From Neostapfia colusana (taxonomy: Eukaryota; Streptophyta; Magnoliopsida; Poales; Poaceae): 64,000 nt of DNA. Shown piece after piece: positions 33,088 to 43,761 of this stretch (position 1 is its first letter; every line of letters starts with the position of its first letter). Made by a program: the position numbers and the translations under genes. The stretch lies in assembly GCA_030760725.1 (NCBI GenBank), contig JASWHV010000012.1, forward strand, positions 50,747,652 to 50,811,651, written 5' to 3'. The notes below the pieces were generated by a model. That model did no database searches. It was not told the DNA's origin and worked only from the letters and a program-made list of their open reading frames with translations.

Positions 33088-35028
33088 TCAGTTCTCGGGC
33101 GGTGTAGGTGTCATCCGTGCCTCCTTTGCCAAGCCCCTGGGATAAACGTCGACCATCCTCGTGTCCTTCGGGGGACTGATTGAGTGTTGGTCGATAGAGG
33201 TTCTTGCCTCTGCTTGATGAGCCAAGATGGGCGCTGCCACTGTGGCCGCCGCTGCGGCCTGTTCGCAACCATGTTGCTCACATTGCAGGGCCTGCAAGAA
33301 TTTTGCCTCTACTATGACGATTCCCCTGGGGATGGGCATCTTCAACTTGAGGTATGTGTAGTTTGGGATGGCCAAAAACTTGGCATAAGCCGGCCTTCCC
33401 AGGATGGCGCGGTAAGTGCTGTCAAAGCTGGGGACCTCAAAGGTGAAGGTCTCCGTGCGGAAGTTGGTCTTGTCCCCGAAAGTGACGGGGAGGTCGATCT
33501 TCCCCAATGGCACTGCCTGTTGGCCGGGGATGACACTGTGGAAAGGGGCTTTTATTTGTAAGACAGAGGCTCGTGCCTGGGATCCCTAGGGTGTTGAGGG
33601 TCCCAAAATACAATATGTTGTGACCACTTCCCCCCTCTATTAAAACCCTGGTAAGGCATTTTGGGCCTATGACTGGGTCCACAACCAAGGGTAAGCGCCC
33701 GGGTTGTGGGATGAGATCATGGTGGTCCGATCAGTCAAAAATGACCGCTCGTTCGGAGCACCGTAAGAAGGTAGGGATGGCGGGAGAGACGATAGTGACC
33801 TCTCGGGTTGTCAGCTTTTGCTTGCGGCGGCTCTCATAGGCTGACTCCCTCCAAAGATCAAGAGGAAGCCATCCGGCATGGGAAAGCTCGGCTCATCTGG
33901 TTCAGGGCTCGTCTCGGTTGGTCCCTTGTCTTTGTCTCCTGCAGCATCTGTCTCTGCTCTGATGAAACATTTTAGCAAGGCGCAGTTTTTTAGAGCGTTC
34001 CTTACCAGGTAGGCGTGGTTGGTGCATGGCTTCTCGAGAAGCTTCTCGAAGTAGTCCGTCTGCCCCGTGGCCTGTCTCTTGCCTTCACGGCGTTCAATGG
34101 TCGCGACATGGTCTAATCCGTTGTTAGCCGGGTATTGAAGCTGGCCATCATTCGCCCGCCTCTTCTTGTCACTCTTGCGGGGTGGGTCTTTGCTCCACAC
34201 GTCAGGGTTCTTCGGCTTTCGCTTGTCGAATATGGCCCCGATCGCTTCCTTGCTAGAAACGTGGTTCGTGGCGATGTCGAGGAGGTCCCTCGTGCTCCTT
34301 GGCTTGACACAACCAAGCTTGTGCACGAGGGACTCGCAAGTTGTCTCTGAGAGAAAAGCCGTGATGACATCTGCGTCGACGATGTCGGGGAGCTTGTTGC
34401 ACTTCTTTGAGAACTGCCGGATGTATTGCCGCAGGGTCTTGTCCGGCCTCTACCGGCAACCTTTGAGGTCCCAAGAGTTGCCCATTTAGGTTCCTTGGAA
34501 GTTCCTAACGAACGTCTCGCTGAGCTCGGCGTAGTTTTTGATGCTGTCGGATGAAAGGTATTCGATCCATGCGCATGCTGGGTCGGCTAGGTATATGGGG
34601 AGGTATTGGATGATGAAAACATCATCCTCTTCTCCACCCGCCTGGCAGGCAAGGTGGTAGTCTTCCATCCATATGCCGGGGTCGATTTCCCCGTTGTACT
34701 TTCCAATATTGATTGGGGCCCAAAACCTTTGAGGAGAGGGGGCGATGTGTATCCTCTTTCTGAAGGATTTAGGGCCCGAGGGGCCGGGACTCAGGCTTTG
34801 TACTCTTTCGTGGCTGGGGTAGATGGCCCGACGGGGCCGTTGAGGTCTAGAGGCGGAGGGTGAGTCTGTAGGGTCCTCCTGGGTTCGTCACCTGGCTTCA
34901 AGAGTCCGGCGGAGGTCCCACACCCCCATGCACTTGTGTACTGAGTTATGCAAGGGGGTTGATGACCCGACACTTTTGGGTCAGATCGCTTAGCTTGGCG
35001 TGTGGGCTCTAGTGCGGTTCGTTCCGCA
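33088..35028 (-). pseudogene. T gag (C-terminal part) and protease
   Basis: Gag motifs in several frames: MEDYHLACQAGGEEDDVFII, PACAWIEYLSSDSI, FVRNFQGT, then LRQYIRQFSKKCNKLPD, HKLGCVKPRSTRDLLDIATN and KEAIGAIFDKR. This is the typical Tat Gag tail. Protease: VLIEGGSGHNILYFGTL, where the usual catalytic Asp of DGGSG is Glu, followed by MPLGKIDLPVTFGDK, TYRAILGRPAYAKFLAIPNY and YLKLKMPIPRG. At least three frameshifts. It ends at a stop at 33088 with nothing of pol beyond. Confidence 0.82.
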
Positions 35029-35361
35029 CCTGCTGTGACACCCAGTTCCGAAAATGAACCAAGTGAATGCATATGTGTGCCCGGGATGTTCATCACACAT
35101 ACACATGTTTCCACAAACTGAAATTCAGAATATAACCACGTACGAATAATGTTTAAGTACTTTATTACATCGACTCACACTCATGAATGTCTATCTTATT
35201 CTTGCAGCGGACAACTCTAAACGACAGCTGAAAATGACTAAAATAGCAGGCTCCAACTTCAACTCCACAGGCATGTTGACGGTAGTGCGCACGCCTAGTA
35301 CTCCACATGTTCCTCGAAGTACTCTTCTCCTGTAGCCGATGTATATGTGGTAATTTAAGGG

Positions 35362-35380
35362 TGAATACATGTCGTACTCA
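35362..35380 (-). promoter_or_regulatory. Conserved LTR stem-loop, B2
   Basis: Sense TGAGTACGACATGTATTCA: 7-bp stem with one G-U pair and a GACAT loop, after ACTTGC, about 330 bp before the LTR end. Confidence 0.6.
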
Positions 35381-35752
35381 GCAAGTGCGGGAAAAGTATG
35401 ACTTGTAGCTAACAACAAGGTAGGGAATAAAAAGGCTCATTGTAGCAAGCAAATTTTATTTCGCAAACATGGTAAAAACAGCAACTATCTCTAGGTGAGT
35501 TTAATCCCATCATAACCAAGTATTTCATCAACATTTCCTTCATCATAATTCACCATTTATCAAGTCTCAACCAGCCATTAATCTTTCTCAAGTTCATCTC
35601 ATACTCATAAATATTCATAACCATCTCATATTCATATAACCGAAACAAAACTCATTTTCATGACCCAAAACAGTCCCAAAACCAACCCAATGACCATACC
35701 ATAACCATACCAAGTTTTACCTCTAATCATGGAAGTTCGCCAGGTGCTTGTA

Positions 35753-35794
35753 ACCGGAAGCACGGCTATCATGATAGTTTTACACTCTGCAGAG
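35753..35794 (-). promoter_or_regulatory. Triple palindrome module, B2 LTR
   Basis: Sense CTCTGCAGAG, then CTATCATGATAG (perfect 12-bp palindrome; A copies have CTGTCATGACAG), then a shorter CCG/CGG hairpin. Confidence 0.65.
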
Positions 35795-37211
35795 GTGGCA
35801 CCACTTTACCAATAAGTTTGTGATTTCGTCACCCGTCGGCGACTAGAAAGAACCTCCATTATTCAAGTCCACAACCGTCGGTGTATGGCCAATATATCAC
35901 AAAATAGCTTTTACAAAGGGGCTGCTAGGATGTACCTACCCACTGAGGTTTCACCAGCAGGCTCGAATCTCCATTCTCCCACTCACGGGCCCCCTCTTGT
36001 TCCATGCAGTTCCTAGTGCAGTCCTCCTCGACTCCCATTCCCCACACCATCCAACGGTCCATAATAAGCTAGCAACACACCTAATTAGTCAGCTAAGCTG
36101 CATCCATATTTGGCCTTGTGGTGGCACTGTTTTCCTGGCATGTGCTTGTATGAACCGGTCCTTAGATCTACGGCAAGTAAACCACCATCTCATTCAGCAA
36201 CATCCACGAACCAAGCTTGCCTAGATCTCCCCTATTTCATGCTCATCAACATCATCAAGTTCTCATCATCTTTAATATCATGAGTGCAGTAGCTAACATG
36301 TTCTATTTCAGCTTCCCGTATCCCGTAAGTTGAGCGAAGCAAAAAGGAAAAACGACCATACCCGACTCATCAACTTTCCCGGTGACAAGGATGGTTTACA
36401 AAACTAGTAAACTCCTAAAAAAGGGTGTCCCATCAAGTTGACACAAGCATACAAGTTTTCGCAAGCAAAACAGTTTCAAAAACATAGGATCAATATGGTC
36501 AAGGGGCACATGCCTTTCTCCCGTGGTTCGTATTGCTCAAGCATCTCGAAGTCTTGGTGCTGTAGTTCCTCGTAGACGGCCTCTTGAGCTTGTGCTTCTA
36601 CTCGTGACCACGCACATACAAAATTTACAGCAATCAATTATCATGCACAAACTTTACTCAAGATGCAAAATGAGGTGAATGAATGCAATTCCTATGGTGC
36701 AGTTTTATAAAACCAGTTTGTACATGTTCTTGCATGTTTTAATGGACTTCCATAGGGTTTTATGGTGATCAAGGTTGCTGGGATCAAGTGTGGACGTGGT
36801 GATGATCTTGACACGAGGTGTAGATCAATTCCACCGTCAAAAATTGATCAAAACATGGTCTGTGCACATGCAGAAGTTTCTGCTCGAAGGGTGTGAAGAA
36901 AACGGGTGCGTAGAAAAAGCGACGACGTTGTAAGAGGGGTAACAAAGACTTACCTCACTTCTTCCTTGCGGAAGGGCCTCCCTCCTTGCAATGGCAGCTG
37001 CGGAGGATTTTTCCGTGGAGAATTATGGGGCTGCGGCTAGGGCAGAACGTTGGGGGCTTCATCTCCGGTGACGACGAGGCGTGACGGGGCTCGAAGGCGG
37101 CCAAATTCTGGCAAATGGGGGGAACTCGGCGACTTGGCAGGAAGAGGGCGCAACTTGCAGCAGGGGGGGCGACAGCCAAAAGAAAGAGGGGTGCGGCTGG
37201 GGGGAGAGTTA

Positions 37212-37219
37212 TATTTATA
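37212..37219 (-). promoter_or_regulatory. TATA box of B2 3' LTR
   Basis: Sense TATAAATA in CTTATAAATATAAC, shared with B1 and the 42841 fragment. Confidence 0.6.
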
Positions 37220-37235
37220 AGGGGGGAGGGGGAAA

Positions 37236-37471
37236 GAGTCCTAGGGGTGGGGAACAAAGAGTCCTAGAGGTGGGGGACTTAACCAAAGAGTCCTAGAGGT
37301 GGGAGACAAAGAGTCCTAGAGGTGGGGGACTTAACCAAGGAGTCCTAGAGGTGGGGGACTAACCCAAGAGTCCTAGAGGTGGGGGATTAATCAAAGAGTC
37401 CTAGAGGTGGGGGACTAACCCAAGAGTCCTAGAGGCGGGGGACTAACCCAAGATTCCTAGAGGTGGGGGAC
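37236..37471 (+). repeat. Minisatellite GTCCTAGAGGTGGGGGACT, about 9 units
   Basis: Tandem units of about 25-28 bp, GAGTCCTAGAGGTGGGGGACT plus a short AACCCAA or TAACCAAA linker. It lies in U3 of the B2 LTR, upstream of its TATA box in sense. A shorter version lies at 43253-43400. Confidence 0.92.
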
Positions 37472-37833
37472 TATGCTTCCCCCCTAATGGGCTACAGCCA
37501 AGGGGAGGTGAGTCCAATTAGGGTTCCCCCCTAATTTGGTGCGGTCAATTTGGGGGAAAATTCCCTCCAAATGTGGGAGAAATTCCCCCTAGTGGAATTT
37601 TGGGGGAAAATCAGGAAAATTGGGAGAAATTTGGAAAGATTGGGGTAGGGGGAAATTTAGGGAAAAATTGGGGTGGCTCAATTTGGCTATTTTATTTTCA
37701 TTATTTTCCATTTCTATTTCCTTTTATCATTTTAGTAGCTTCTATATTCTTTTCTTCATTTCTTCTTATTTTTAAATGCTTCTCTACATGAAAAATATAT
37801 GCAATGCTTGGTAATGAAATTGAGGGTGTTACA

Positions 37834-37849
37834 AACCTACCCCCCTTAA
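37834..37849 (-). promoter_or_regulatory. Polypurine tract of B2
   Basis: Sense TTAAGGGGGGTAGGTT immediately before the 3' LTR, as in family A. Confidence 0.85.
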
Positions 37850-39188
37850 AATGAATCTCGCCCTCGAGATTCGAAAGAGTGGAGAAGAGATGAGAGAATT
37901 CCGCCTTGAGATCTTTCTCACATTCCCATGTAGTTTCGGCTTCCATGTGATGGCTCCATTGTACCTTGCACCAACGGATTACTTTATTCCTCATGACCCT
38001 TTCCTTTACGTCCAAGATTTTTACGGGGTGTTCCGCGTAGGTCATATCCTCTTGAAGCTCTAGATCATCCATCGGTACTTGTTCTTCTAGTACTCTTAAG
38101 CATTTCTTGAGCTGAGATACGTGAAACACGTCGTGCACGTTAGAGAGGTGCGTTGGCAGCTCTAGTTGATAGGCTACCTCTCCTCGCTTGCCCAAAATCT
38201 TGAATGGCCCAATGTAGCGAGGTGCTAATTTGCCCTTGACGTTGAACTGTCGTTGGCCTCGGATAGGCGACACCTTAAGGTACACGAAGTCTCCAACTTT
38301 GAAGGTCAATCTTCTTCGCCTATCCCTTTTGTCGTGACTGAGCGGCCTTCATGTTTTCATGTATCGTTTGGACTTTCTTTTCAGCGTCTTGCAGCACTTC
38401 GGGTCCGAATACTTGGCTTTCTCCAGTCTCATTCCAGAACAGCAGTGTTCTACACCGTCTACCATACAATGCTTCGAAGGGTGACATCTTGAAGCTTGCT
38501 TGGTAACTGTTGTTGTACGAGAATTCAGCATATGGCAAGCTCTTATCCCAACTACGCCCATGTTTCAAGGTGCAAGCTCTCAAGATGTCTTCCAAAATCT
38601 AATTTGTCCTCTCGGTTTGCCCGTCAGTTTGCGGGTGATATGCGGAGCTGAAATTCAACTGTGTACCCATGGCTTCTTGCAGCTTCTTCCAGAACCTAGA
38701 GGTAAATTGAGAACCTCGATCTGAGACTATCCTCTTTAGAACTCCATGACGACACATGATTTTCTCCATATACAGTTCGGCTAGTTGTGCGAAGGTGTAC
38801 TTGGTTCTAATAGGAAGGAAGTGGGCTGTTTTCATCAATCGGTCCATGATAACCCAAATGGAGTCGTAGCCCAACTGAGTACGTGGCAATCCGACTATGA
38901 AATCCATGCTGATTTCTTCCCACTTCCACTCGGGTATTTTCAATAGTTGTAATAGTCCAGCGGATCATTGATGTTCGGCCTTCACTCGTTGGCATGTGTC
39001 GCATAGGGCAACATATTCAGCAATATGCTTTTTCATGCCATCCCACCAATAGCATGTTTTCAGGTTCTTGTAAATCTTTGTACAGCCGGGGTGTATGGAA
39101 TAAGGTGAGTCATGTGCCTCCTTTAGTATCGTGTCATGGATGTGCTTCACATTAGGCACACAAATCCTTTTCCCTAAACAAAGTGTGC
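37850..39188 (-). pseudogene. pol: B2 pol: integrase and chromodomain
   Basis: Integrase zinc finger (HDTILKEAHDSPYSIHPG ... CDTCQRVKAEH), core EWKWEEISMDFIVGLPRTQ, IVSDRGSQFTSRFW and HPQTDGQTERTN, so D, D and E are present. Then PFEALYGRRCRTLLFW, FKVGDFVYLKVSPIRGQ and RYIGPFKILGKRGEV. It ends with a chromodomain-like tail, KVIRWCKVQWSHHMEAETTW. Stops lie after KAEHQ and after ERTN, and a frame break near 38310. The upstream part of pol continues beyond the solo LTR at 40845. Confidence 0.92.
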
Positions 39189-40844
39189 TGTAGGATCAAA
39201 GAGCACGTGAAAAGCTACAAGGGGGGCGAATGGTAGATTTAAACTTTTTAGCGGAAGCAACAAAAAAACCCTCGGCAGAAAATCAATCTGTTAAAGAAAC
39301 CGTGTATGCGACTGATCTAAACGAGTTCAACCATGTTAAAAGTGGTATATATTATAGAGAATCAAGTCACAAATACACAACAACAAGAATCATGGAAATC
39401 TGTCAAAAATAACTGAAGTTATGATCGAAAGATCAAACGAGGGTCAATCTGTTCTACTCGAGTAAAAATGAGATCTGCAACACTGCAAAGAAAATCGTGT
39501 AGATCAGAAACTACAAATCCAATGACCGTAAAATTTTCACAGATGATAGATAATAAAGTTGTGAAGACAACACAGAAAGACTCATGTCAACTGGATCTGT
39601 AAAACTCGAGTTATGATCAAAACACTGAAGAACTGTCGTGCTGTCCAGAAACTCGATGAGAAAGACTTGACAAAAACAAGTCGGACGAACAAGGCACAAA
39701 AGCTCCTCTAAATTATGAATTTTATTGATCAAAACATAAGAGGAACAGCCCAAAGTCGTGCTCTCCACAAGACTTGGCCTCCCTTGCTTATATAACCAGC
39801 CCTAAGGCCAACCCAATTCAAACTAGGACTCCTACTCCTACTTGGATTCAAACTGTAACATTCCAATACTGCTCAAGACTGTTCTATACGCAGGTAGAAG
39901 CAATCTTAAGACTTCCAAATACCTTAGGAACGTCCCAAACATTACTGAAACAACTATACTTCATGCCTAACATAAAATCCTGTTATAACCAACTCGAAAC
40001 TTTCCATAAACAAACCATAACCGCCTCAGCCGCAGCCTGAGCACAAAATCCAGCCGGTTGAACCTTTTCAACCATATGTCCCCTTCCATATCTCTTCACC
40101 ACGCCTTGGAACAATGTAGACACGTCCATGCACTCCTTGCACACGTACAAACACCTTCCAATGGTGTCCACGATACCTTCATATGCATTGTTCTTGATCC
40201 AAACATGCTGCGCGACCTCCCGATGAACTCAACCACAATTCCTCCCGAACTTGGTTGTTGAACCTCATCTTCTCCCTAAGACTAGTTCAATGGATCCCGT
40301 CACCAGCCATATCTTGAACTCAAGCAAAACCTGCACATGAATAAACAACCAATGCTTTCGAGCACAAGTCCACGACTTGACTCACGTTAGTTCCGAAAAC
40401 CACAACAGCTTACGTGAACACCTCACATAAGCATGTTGCAAACAACAGAAAAATGTTAACCACCGTAAAAAGCCATAGCACTTCAAAAACTTAGTAAAAG
40501 AATACTAAGCAAACTTTCCATATATGTAAAGCAAGTTCGAAATATTTGCATGGTAAAAACAGAACTATTGCGATTTAGCTCCGGACCTTGCCAAAACTAA
40601 CCGGGCCTTGAGCCGGAGCTTACCAAATCTAGCAGAACCTAGCACCGGAATTTACCAAAGCTAGTCGGACCTACCACCGGAGCTAACCAAACACATATCG
40701 GACCTAGCCATAGCAAGTCGGACCTTACGTCGGATCTTGTCGGAGCTCGGACCTAGAGTCAGACCTTGACAAAAAAAAGTGTTTTGGTAGAATTCAAAAC
40801 TTTTATCGTCATAGCCAATGTATTCAGCACACATAGGTCTCACA
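39189..40844 (-). repeat. Solo LTR of family S inside B2 pol (1656 bp)
   Basis: Runs TGTAGGATC to GGTCTCACA and aligns throughout with the S LTRs. There is no S internal sequence. Flanks TGTGC (39184-39188) and CGTGC (40845-40849) are a 5-bp duplication with one change. It formed by recombination between the two LTRs of an inserted element, removing the interior. CGGACC repeats at 40587-40765; TATA at 39788-39794. Confidence 0.95.
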
Positions 40845-42250
40845 CGTGCCATTCCCGTATTCCTTGAAATCCTTTTCCATGCCTTGCCAGATTCTTTCCT
40901 TGATTTCCTTAATTTCCTCATCCGTTGCTTGGTCGTCTAGTATCTCTTGTTCCAGCGTTGAGTTGAGTTCGATCACCTACATCTCTTTCAAGAACCCGAG
41001 ATGTAACCATTCAAAATCCTTTCGTAGCTCGGGTGGCAGCTTCCAAACAGTGAGTTGGTGACATGCTCCTTTTCGGCTCAACGCATCAGCTACTACGTTG
41101 GCCTTTCCGGGGTGATAGTTGATTCCATCATCGTAATCCTTGATGAGTTCCAACCATCGACGTTGCCTCAGATTCAGATCCGTTTGCGTGAATATATACT
41201 TGAGGATTTTGTGATCCGTATAGATCTCACGTCGGTGGCCAAGGATATAATGCCTCCAAATCTTCAAGGCATGTACCACGGCTGCAAGTTCCAGGTCATG
41301 TGGGGGTTAATTTAGCTCATGTTTCTTTAGTTGTCTCAATGCATAGGCTACCACTTGTCCTGCTTGCATGAGCACACATCCAAGCCCTTGTCTTGATGCG
41401 TCACAATATATATCGAAACTCTTGCTCACGTCCGTAAATACCAAAACCGGCGCTGTTGTTAATCTCTTCTTTAGCTCCTTAAAGCTTTCTTGACACGCTG
41501 GTGTCCACTGAAATGCTTTCTCCTTTCAGGAGCAATTCGGTCATAGGCTTCGCTATTTTGGAGAAATCCTTGATGAACCGGCGGTAGTATCCATCCATCC
41601 TAAGGAAACTCCGAATACCCCTCACATTCTGCGGTTGGTTCCACTTCAAAACATCTCTCACTTTCCTGGATCAACCGGTACTTCTCCTTCGGATATAATG
41701 TGGCCTAAGAATGATATCTCCTTTAGCCAAAATCGACACTTTCTGAACTTAGCATACAACTGATGCTCTGATAGTTTATGCAATGTCAATCTCAAGTGTT
41801 CCTCATGCTCTTTGTCATTTTTTGAATACACCATGATATTGTCGATGAAAACCACGACGAATTTGTCCAAGTACTCCATGAAGACCCTTATTCATGAGGT
41901 ACATAAAGTATGCGGGTGCATTCGTCAATCCAAAAGACATAACGGTATACTGATAAGAACCATACCGTGTACAAAATGCAGTCTTGGGTATGTCGGAGGG
42001 CTTAATCTTCAGCTGGAAGTATCCCGACCGAAGATCAATCTTGGAGAAAATTCGGGCACCTTTCATTTGATCGAACAGGTCCTCTATGTGGGGCAGTGGG
42101 TATTTATTCTTTATCGTCACATCGTTGAGAGACCTATAGTCCACACACATCCTTTGGGTCCCACCCTTCTTATCCACGAAGAGCACGGGGGCTCCCCATG
42201 ATGACGAGCTTGGACGTATGAAACCCTTTTCTAGCTGCTCCTGAATCTTG
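40845..42250 (-). pseudogene. pol: B2 pol: RT and RNase H (N-terminally deleted)
   Basis: RT: EKGFIRPSSSSWGAPVLF, RMCVDYRSLNDVTIKNKYPL, IFSKIDLRSGYFQLK and FGLTNAPAYFMYLMNK, then a one-base insertion shifts the frame. The next frame has VVVFIDNIMVYSK: the second Asp of the catalytic pair is Asn. RNase H follows with WRHYILGHRREIYTDHK and YHPGKANVVADALSRKG, with a stop near 41308. At 42250 coding sequence turns into B LTR at the shared word TTGAGCTTGTCCTT, so everything upstream (gag, protease, primer site) is gone. Confidence 0.92.
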
Positions 42251-43252
42251 AGCTTGTCCTTGTACTTACGACCGCGCACATACAAAATTTACAGTAATCA
42301 ATTATCATGCACAAACTTTACTCAAGATGCAATGGGGTAGATGAATGCAAATCCTATGGTGCAGTTTTATAAAACCAGTTTGTACATGTTCTTGCATGTT
42401 TTAATGGGCTTCCATGGGGTTTTATGGTGATCATGGTTTCTGGGATCAAGTGTGGACGTGGTGATGATCTTGACACAAGGTGTAGATCAATTCCACGTCA
42501 AAAATTGACCAAAACATGGTCTGTCCACATGCAAAAGTTTCTGCTCGAAGGGGACGTAGAAACAGCGGCGACGTCGTAAAATGGGTAATGAAGACCTACC
42601 TCACTTCTCCCTTGCGGCAGGGCCCCCCTCCTAGCAATGGCAGCAGCGGAGGATTTTCTGCGGAGAATTATGGTAGGGCAGGTCGTCGGGCTTCTTCTCG
42701 GGCGATGGCGAGGCGTAGGACCAAACTCCGGCAAGGGGGGGGGGGGCAACTCGGCGAGTTGGGGAGAGCAGGGGGCAACTCAGCGAGTTTGGGGGGGAGC
42801 AGGGGCGACGGCCAAAGGAATAGGGGGGGCTGGGGGGTTGTATTTATAAGGGGAAAAAAGGAGAGTCCTAGCAAGATGGGACTGAACCAAAGAGTCCTAG
42901 GGGTGGGGGATAGGGTTCCCCCCCCTCAAGGCTGCGCCCAATTTGGGGGAAATCCCCCCAAATGTGGGGGAAATTCCCCATAGGGGAATTTTGGGGAATT
43001 TTGGCGAATTTCGGGGAAATTTTGTGGGGAAATTTGGGATGGCTCAATTCAGCTATCTTATTTCCATTTCTCTCTATTTATATATTCCTTTCTCCATTTC
43101 TATATTACCTTCTCCATTTCCATGGTTCTTTCACCATTTCTATGGTTCTTTCTCTATTTCTATGGTTCTTTCTCCATTTTTACTTCTTTTCAAATGCTTC
43201 TCTACATGAAAAATGTATGAAATGCATGGTAGTGAAATTTGAGGGTGTTACA
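42251..43252 (-). repeat. B LTR fragment, inner piece of B2 right end
   Basis: Corresponds to about 36590-37833 of the B2 3' LTR but belongs to the B1-like subfamily. It carries CTCCATTTCTAT repeats (43080-43190) and lacks the long GTCCTAGAGG array. Ends at a true LTR terminus, GAGGGTGTTACA. TATA box at 42841-42848. Confidence 0.85.
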
Positions 43253-43756
43253 GGACTTAACCAAAGAGTCCTAGAGGTGGGGGACTAACCAAGAGTCCTA
43301 GAGGTCGAGGATTAACCAAAGAGTCCTAGAGGTGGGGGACTAACCCAAGAGTCCTAGAGGTGGGGGACTAACCCAAGAGTCCTAGAGGTGGGGGACTAAG
43401 GTCCCCCCCCCCCCACTAATGGGCTGCGGCCAATGGGAGGTGGGGCCAATTAGGGTTTTACCCCCTAATTTGGTGCGCCCAATTTGGGAGAAAATTCCCC
43501 CTAAATGTGGGGGAAATTCCCCCTAGTGGAATTTTAGGGGAAAATCAGGAAAATTAAGAAAATTTTGGAAAGATTGGGGAAGGGGGAAATTTGGGGATAA
43601 ATCGGGGTGGCTAAATTTGGCCATAATTTTCCATTTCTATTTCCTTTTATCATTTTAGTAGCTTCTATATTCATTTAGTTATTTCTTATTCTTTTTAAAT
43701 GTTTCTATAAATGAAAAATGTATGCAACGCATGGTAGTGAAATTGAGGGTGTTACA
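43253..43756 (-). repeat. B LTR fragment, outer piece of B2 right end
   Basis: Starts inside the GTCCTAGAGGTGGGGG array and matches the B2 3' LTR to its terminus, followed by the CCTGC duplication. This is the distal remnant of the B2 5' LTR proper. The array here (43253-43400) has about 6 units. Confidence 0.88.
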
Positions 43757-43761
43757 CCTGC

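Larger units (their letters stand above)
35034..37833 (-). repeat. 3' LTR of B2 (2800 bp)
   Basis: In window orientation TGTGACACCC to GGGTGTTACA. It holds a hairpin at 35362-35380, a palindrome module at 35753-35794, a TATA box at 37212 and a GTCCTAGAGGTGGGGGACT minisatellite at 37236-37471. Confidence 0.93.
35034..43756 (-). mobile_element. Gypsy family B, copy B2 (rearranged, with nested S solo LTR)
   Basis: Minus-strand chromovirus inserted in T gag with perfect 5-bp duplication CCTGC (35029-35033 and 43757-43761). It has a complete 3' LTR, polypurine tract, integrase-chromodomain, RNase H and RT, but gag, protease and the primer site are missing. The RT N-terminus fuses directly to B LTR sequence near 42250. 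The right LTR is a composite of two B LTR pieces (42251-43252 and 43253-43756). A Sirevirus solo LTR (39189-40844) splits pol. Element is dead. Confidence 0.92.

Noticed and set aside
35997..36224. 75-codon plus-strand ORF in the B2 LTR and its 99-codon counterpart on the minus strand at 49003-49302
   Set aside because: Antisense to the element, of different length in the two copies, and covering the conserved non-coding core. Better explained by nucleotide-level conservation.
37236..37471. Regularly spaced repeats resembling a CRISPR array
   Set aside because: The linkers are 5-8 bp and repetitive, the unit is about 26 bp with no unique spacers, and it lies inside a plant LTR. It is a minisatellite.
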